A stretch of DNA of 10,044 nt from Kiritimatiellia bacterium. Its GTDB lineage: Bacteria > Verrucomicrobiota > Kiritimatiellia > JAAZAB01. The position numbers and the translations under genes are program-made. Where the stretch lies: the NCBI GenBank assembly GCA_018400335.1, contig JAGYMT010000038.1, positions 1 through 10,044 on the forward strand, written 5' to 3'. This document shows positions 6,835 through 10,044 of the stretch, piece by piece; positions within the stretch are counted from its first letter, which is position 1; each line of letters opens with the position of its first letter. A model generated the notes under the pieces. That model had not been told where the DNA came from. It saw only the letters and a list, made by a program, of their open reading frames with translations, and did no database searches.

Positions 6835-6839
6835 TCCTT
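6835..6839 (-). promoter_or_regulatory. Ribosome binding site of the URO-D-like fragment
   Basis: AAGGA on the minus strand, touching the stop codon of the upstream accessory gene and 9 bp before ATG 6825. It shows the fragment keeps a genuine gene start and would be translated as the next cistron after the right-hand pilus genes. Confidence 0.5.
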
Positions 6840-7570
6840 CATTTAACTCCAACCCTTTTTCGCAGAATGGTGATAATGCTTTCCGGGCCCGAAGGCTGGA
6901 CGAGAATGCAGCATATTTCGGAACCCTTCTGGAAAATGCCAAGCCCCTCGCGAAGCGCGCCCGCAGTGCCGGGCGGGATCAGGCGGCTCCATCCGTCGAG
7001 AGCGAGCGATGAGTCAAAGAACGCGTGTATCGAGCCCGCCCCCGCGCTCGCCGCGGAAATCTCCAGCCGGGCTCCGGTCGCCTCGACTCTGATGGCCGAT
7101 GTGACCTTGCTGTCGGGATAGAACGGCGGCTCCCGAGGATCGTTTGAGGACGGAGGCGCAAGCGAGCGCGCAAAATCCTCCGGCGACTGGACGATCGCGA
7201 ACATGAGCACCTGATCCTCAAGCTTGAGCGCGATCACGCGCAGGATTTCATCACCGGACCGCACGGTGGCGCGGCTCATGGACTCGTTCGTCTCGAATTC
7301 GAGGAATTCGAAGCCGGCAATGTTCCTCAACTCGCGCATCGCGGAATCAAGGCTGCCCGATCCGCCGATCACCTCCAGTCGTCCTCCCCCGCCGTTGATG
7401 CTCACGCTGCTCCGGAGCACGCTCTGCCACCGCCCGGCGGCGCCGAGCCGCTCCGCCAGAGTCACGGCGCGCCGCCTCCAGAATACACGGCTGAAGGAAG
7501 GCGCCGCAGCGCCGAGGATCAGCAGGCCGCAAGCGGCGAACAGGAGAATCTGTTTTGATGTCCGGTTCAT
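6839..7570 (-). CDS. Membrane-anchored accessory protein of the Tad locus, unknown function
   Basis: 243 residues starting MNRTSKQILLFAACGLLILGA, an N-terminal membrane anchor or uncleaved signal at about 8-25 followed by a basic patch (FWRRR). The rest is predicted to be outside the cytoplasm. Two segments share a layout: SLDSAMRELRNIAGFEFLEF followed by VRSGDEILRVIALKLEDQVL (about 73-128), and SIHAFFDSSLALDGWSRLIP followed by FQKGSEICCILVQPSGPESI (about 182-236). The second resembles the widespread pattern of a helix with a Gly-Trp turn followed by a charged beta hairpin, often seen after YPxS in small lipoprotein or membrane-anchored proteins. The gene starts 4 bp after the tadE-like stop, with GGAG inside the end of that gene, so it is in the same operon. 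No enzymatic motif is seen. It may be a structural or assembly partner of the minor pilins. Confidence 0.75.
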   Translation of the reverse strand: MNRTSKQILLFAACGLLILGAAAPSFSRVFWRRRAVTLAERLGAAGRWQSVLRSSVSINGGGGRLEVIGGSGSLDSAMRELRNIAGFEFLEFETNESMSRATVRSGDEILRVIALKLEDQVLMFAIVQSPEDFARSLAPPSSNDPREPPFYPDSKVTSAIRVEATGARLEISAASAGAGSIHAFFDSSLALDGWSRLIPPGTAGALREGLGIFQKGSEICCILVQPSGPESIITILRKRVGVK

Positions 7571-7574
7571 CGTT

Positions 7575-8117
7575 TCAATATATCTCCTGCGTCCAGACCA
7601 GCCACGCGCGGCTTTCCGTGGAAATAGCGGAACGCCTGTAAATCAGGCTTCTTATTACGGGAAAAGTCGGTACCGATGCCTGCCCCTCGCCGTAGACCAG
7701 ATAGAACACGTTCGTTGCGCCCGTGCTCTCACCCATGCCGGACAAGGGGTTGCCTGGAACAAGGTACTCCAGCTCGTCCGCCTGCGCCATTGACTCCACG
7801 TCCTCTATCAGTCCGGCGGCATTGGTGATCGGGAACATGAGGTCATCGGCGGTATAAGCCTTTCCGTCCGGACCGGCGCCCCAACCGAGGATATACCACG
7901 ATCCGCCGCTTCCGGAAAACCCCTCATCCATGGCATTGCGCCCCGCCCTTTCGCGCGCCTCGATCATTGTCCGTGTGCGCGCCCTCGAAAGACGGCCGAT
8001 CTGTATGAGGCCCGCGAACAGGATAAGTATCACCACGAGCCCCACCGCAAGCTCAACCATTGCCTGTCCGGAGGCTGATGTTTGATGTTTGATGTTTGAT
8101 GTTTGATTTGTTGTCAT
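7575..8117 (-). CDS. TadE-like minor pilin (pseudopilin) with repeat-containing leader
   Basis: 180 residues. After a 17-residue leader the sequence G-QAMVEL appears, followed by the hydrophobic stretch AVGLVVILILFAGLIQIG (about 24-41) and a charged RLSRARTRTMIEARERAGR helix: this is the TadE layout, with the conserved Glu at +5 after the presumed cleavage glycine (Gly17). Such proteins are processed by a TadV/CpaA-type peptidase and act as minor pilins or priming factors; no peptidase gene is in this window. The C-terminal part (YILGWGAGPDG, NVFYLVYGEGQ) is not familiar. The leader is encoded by a heptanucleotide repeat directly after the start codon, and no Shine-Dalgarno sequence is visible before ATG 8117, which makes the start the least certain part. 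A start at Met20 would remove the cleavage site, so the upstream start is preferred. The accessory gene follows 4 bp after its stop. Confidence 0.8.
   Translation of the reverse strand: MTTNQTSNIKHQTSASGQAMVELAVGLVVILILFAGLIQIGRLSRARTRTMIEARERAGRNAMDEGFSGSGGSWYILGWGAGPDGKAYTADDLMFPITNAAGLIEDVESMAQADELEYLVPGNPLSGMGESTGATNVFYLVYGEGQASVPTFPVIRSLIYRRSAISTESRAWLVWTQEIY
8077..8107. repeat. Heptanucleotide tandem repeat (4 perfect copies plus 3 bp)
   Basis: Plus-strand unit GATGTTT, copies at 8077-8083, 8084-8090, 8091-8097 and 8098-8104, then GAT. On the coding (minus) strand the unit is AAACATC. It lies within codons 4-14 of the TadE-like gene, between the start codon and the prepilin cleavage motif. 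Because 7 is not a multiple of 3, each copy change shifts the frame. Confidence 0.95.
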
Positions 8118-8149
8118 GCAAAAAAATATGTTTTCTTATTCTGATTACT

Positions 8150-8179
8150 GCAATCAACGATCAGAGATCGGCAATCAAC
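8150..8179. repeat. Direct repeat with internal palindrome between tadG-like and tadE-like genes
   Basis: GCAATCAAC occurs at 8150-8158 and 8171-8179, 21 bp apart. Between and overlapping them is the short palindrome CGATC-AGA-GATCG (8158-8170). It fills much of the 69-bp gap between the two genes. It could be a small regulatory site or a dispersed intergenic repeat; no T-run marks it as a terminator. Confidence 0.5.
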
Positions 8180-8186
8180 AATTCTT

Positions 8187-9653
8187 TCAATGCGCGCGCC
8201 TGCGCCCGCCGCCCGGCGAGCTGCCGGGTCCGCCTTCCGACTCGCACGGATGGAGAAGCTCGCCTTCCTCATCCGTGGCAGCGAGCCAATCAAGTCCGTC
8301 CTGCCGGAAGCCGGTGCCCTCAACATCATCCCAGGTCATTAGCTGACGGCAATACCAGCAGTCGGCATCGAGCCCGGCCGGGCCGCTCAACATATAAATC
8401 GGCAGGTGGAATTCTATATGATCACGCCATTCGAGATTGTAGGAGCCGCCCTCCGGCGCGGAAGACGTGTCCACCGGAATCAGCCGCACCTCCCTGAAGG
8501 CGGGCAGGACAAGCGAATAGGTGTTCGGGCTGATTTCGGTCTCATCAGCAAGGAGAAATCCGAACGGCTTAGCGGCTGCGGTCCAGGTTATCCTCGTTCC
8601 GGAAGCGCCCGGCGTGATCCGCTCGGTCACGGCCTCTATGCGGGTCGCGGCGTCCGCGCCGGCGTAATCGTACTGGGGACGTACCGTTCCGGCCGCGGGG
8701 AAAGGCTCCTCGCCTTCAATCGAAAAGGCCGACCACGCGCCCCACCTTCCCGGATCGTACACCCTCCATACGCATGAAATCTCCGCCGCCGAATCGGATA
8801 TTGTCTCCAGGCTCAGGCCCCGCTCTACCGCCAGATCGTTGAGCAGCGCCACGGCGGACGTGCCGCCCGGCAGGACGGCGCTCAGAGGCGCGAGGCCAAG
8901 CCCGAATATCTCGCTGTTCGACGGATCAGTCTGCTGGATCATGGGCGGCAGCTCGGACCATGACTCGTAGTTCACATAGGTTTCGAGGAGCGTATAGGCG
9001 TTCCACCTGAACCAGCACCAGTCAGGCGCCGCCACTGCGTCATAGAAGCTCATAGTGAGAAGGGTGTGGCCGCCGGAGTAGTCGGTGTAGAATTGGGCGT
9101 TGTCCGGGCCGGCGGCCACACCCTCCACCGCCACCGCCAGCAGCAGCTCGCCGTATTCGGTCCAGCAGTTGGCAAACGGCTCATCGAACACCTCGATGTA
9201 TGCCTCGATCACAGCATTGGCATTCGAAGTCAGGCGTTCGGTGAAAGCATAGTTTATAAAAATGCCGTTGTACTTGGCCGCCTGCTGGGCCGCGATCAGG
9301 CCTAGAACGGGACCGGCGTAACAGAGTCTTGCCTGAATCCCGGAAATCTGTTCGGATGCATTGGTATCGCCGGCCGACAGCGCAAGCGCCTGCATGATGT
9401 TGAGGTCGCCGATGAGGTTCAGGGTGATGCCCTGCCAGCGCGCAGCCGCAAGAGCGGAAGCGTCGCCCGCATTCTGGGTCCTGCTCTTGAGATGGAGAAT
9501 CTTGTGCAGGTCAATATTCCACAGCACGACAAAGGTGATGATCACCAGCGCCATGATCATGAAGATCATCGTCTGGCCGGAGGCGCCCGGCGTTCGGGCC
9601 CTGGCCGGCGGCTTACCATGATGTGCGGTTGCGTTCATTCTCAAAAAAATCAC
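8187..9653 (-). CDS. TadG-like pilus-associated protein without a von Willebrand A domain
   Basis: 488 residues from GTG 9653, which overlaps the upstream stop by 4 bp (GTGA); an ATG at 9638 (fifteen bases later) is an alternative and neither has a strong ribosome binding site. A basic leader (GKPPARARTPGAS) leads to G-QTMIFMIMALVIITFVV, a pilin-like cleavage and membrane region at about 26-47 with Phe rather than Glu at +5, as usual for TadG. The motif QNAGDASALAAA (60-71) corresponds to the QNAADAAALA-type helix found in almost all TadG/TadE-associated Flp proteins. The long remainder has aromatic-rich segments (DWCWFRW, WSELPPMIQQ, CVWRVYDPGRWGAWSAF, CWYCRQLMTWDD) and a Gly/Ser/Arg-rich tail. 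I see no MIDAS motif (DxSxS), so the usual C-terminal von Willebrand A domain of TadG is lacking. Likely inner-membrane anchored with a periplasmic or surface domain. Confidence 0.75.
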   Translation of the reverse strand: MIFLRMNATAHHGKPPARARTPGASGQTMIFMIMALVIITFVVLWNIDLHKILHLKSRTQNAGDASALAAARWQGITLNLIGDLNIMQALALSAGDTNASEQISGIQARLCYAGPVLGLIAAQQAAKYNGIFINYAFTERLTSNANAVIEAYIEVFDEPFANCWTEYGELLLAVAVEGVAAGPDNAQFYTDYSGGHTLLTMSFYDAVAAPDWCWFRWNAYTLLETYVNYESWSELPPMIQQTDPSNSEIFGLGLAPLSAVLPGGTSAVALLNDLAVERGLSLETISDSAAEISCVWRVYDPGRWGAWSAFSIEGEEPFPAAGTVRPQYDYAGADAATRIEAVTERITPGASGTRITWTAAAKPFGFLLADETEISPNTYSLVLPAFREVRLIPVDTSSAPEGGSYNLEWRDHIEFHLPIYMLSGPAGLDADCWYCRQLMTWDDVEGTGFRQDGLDWLAATDEEGELLHPCESEGGPGSSPGGGRRRAH

Positions 9654-10044
9654 GGCTCGCCCGCTTCCGCCTCTTCCGTGTCGAGATACAGCGGGTAGTG
9701 ATTGTCAATGCACACTTCGCCGGACATGCTCACTGAATCCGAATCGTAGAATGCACGGTGAAAAGGGAACCGGAGCGGAAAGGGTTGCGCTGTGCGGAAA
9801 GTTATCATCGAAGGCGATTCCTGTTCCGTCCAATAATAACTGACGTTGTGCCAGTCCTCGTAATCGAGGATCGAGGAAAGCCTTCGATGCCTGTCCGACC
9901 CTAGATATAGCGGTATGCTTGAGCGCTCGAGCGCGCGCTGCCGGGCCGGACCGCCATCCACGGCCGGATAGACCAGCCGCCCCGCATTGGCAATGGTTCC
10001 GACACGAACGGTCTTGAAGACCATGAACTCGTTGAAGCCCACCG
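9650..10044 (-). CDS. TadE-like protein, C-terminal part (5' end beyond window edge)
   Basis: The frame is open to the right edge, so about 131 codons of the 3' end are visible. It contains GFNEFMVFKTVRVGTIANAG followed by RLVYPAVDGGPARQRALERS, then a polar domain with an aromatic stretch (DYEDWHNVSYYWTEQESPSM) and an acidic tail (LDTEEAEAGEP). The expected N-terminal membrane helix would lie beyond the edge. The call as TadE-like rests on the phrase resembling the post-helix region of TadE proteins, on the small size and on the 4-bp overlap with the TadG-like gene, a standard pair. A GTG at 10042 is in frame but is probably internal. Confidence 0.5.
   Translation of the reverse strand, partial: VGFNEFMVFKTVRVGTIANAGRLVYPAVDGGPARQRALERSSIPLYLGSDRHRRLSSILDYEDWHNVSYYWTEQESPSMITFRTAQPFPLRFPFHRAFYDSDSVSMSGEVCIDNHYPLYLDTEEAEAGEP

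Noticed and set aside
1..10044. CRISPR arrays, tRNA or rRNA genes, intact transposases
   Set aside because: No spaced direct repeats of CRISPR type, no cloverleaf-like sequence and no transposase motif were seen on either strand.

Overview
The window is moderately GC-rich (roughly 58 %, my estimate) and nearly every supported gene lies on the minus strand, so transcription runs from the right edge to the left. It carries two blocks of a Tad (tight adherence, Flp-type) pilus / type IVc secretion locus. The presence of CpaB, a periplasmic partner of the outer-membrane secretin, points to a Gram-negative-type envelope. The style of the URO-D-like fragment and the atypical TadE/TadG proteins fit a planctomycete-, lentisphaeral- or related environmental lineage. 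I cannot fix the phylum from this sequence.

Right block (about 10044 to 6839): a 3'-terminal part of a TadE-like protein, then a TadG-like protein with a pilin-like membrane segment but no recognisable von Willebrand A domain, then a TadE-like pseudopilin, then a membrane-anchored accessory protein of unknown function. The first two genes overlap by 4 bp and the last two are 4 bp apart. The TadE-like gene has a perfect 7-bp tandem repeat between its start codon and its prepilin motif, so a change of one repeat would put the protein out of frame.

Middle segment (about 6838 to 3922): material unrelated to pili. It starts 13 bp after the accessory gene with the 5' end of a uroporphyrinogen-decarboxylase-like (URO-D) gene that has its own good ribosome binding site but breaks off after 87 codons. 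It runs, in another frame, into a large ORF that looks like an alpha-toroid plus beta-sandwich polysaccharide-lyase-type protein. About 1.1 kb with no convincing gene follows. This stretch is partly AT-rich and holds several inverted repeats, a doubtful 114-residue ORF and a 41-residue ORF.

Left block (3921 to 1): cpaB, cpaF/tadA (with an N-terminal FHA domain), tadB and tadC (cut by the left edge). The genes overlap by 4 bp or are 2-3 bp apart, so they form one translationally coupled operon. CpaF would power assembly, TadB and TadC form the inner-membrane platform, CpaB links to the secretin, and the TadE/TadG-like proteins from the right block would be minor pilins or pilus-associated components. 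No Flp major pilin, prepilin peptidase, secretin or TadZ/CpaE is inside the window.
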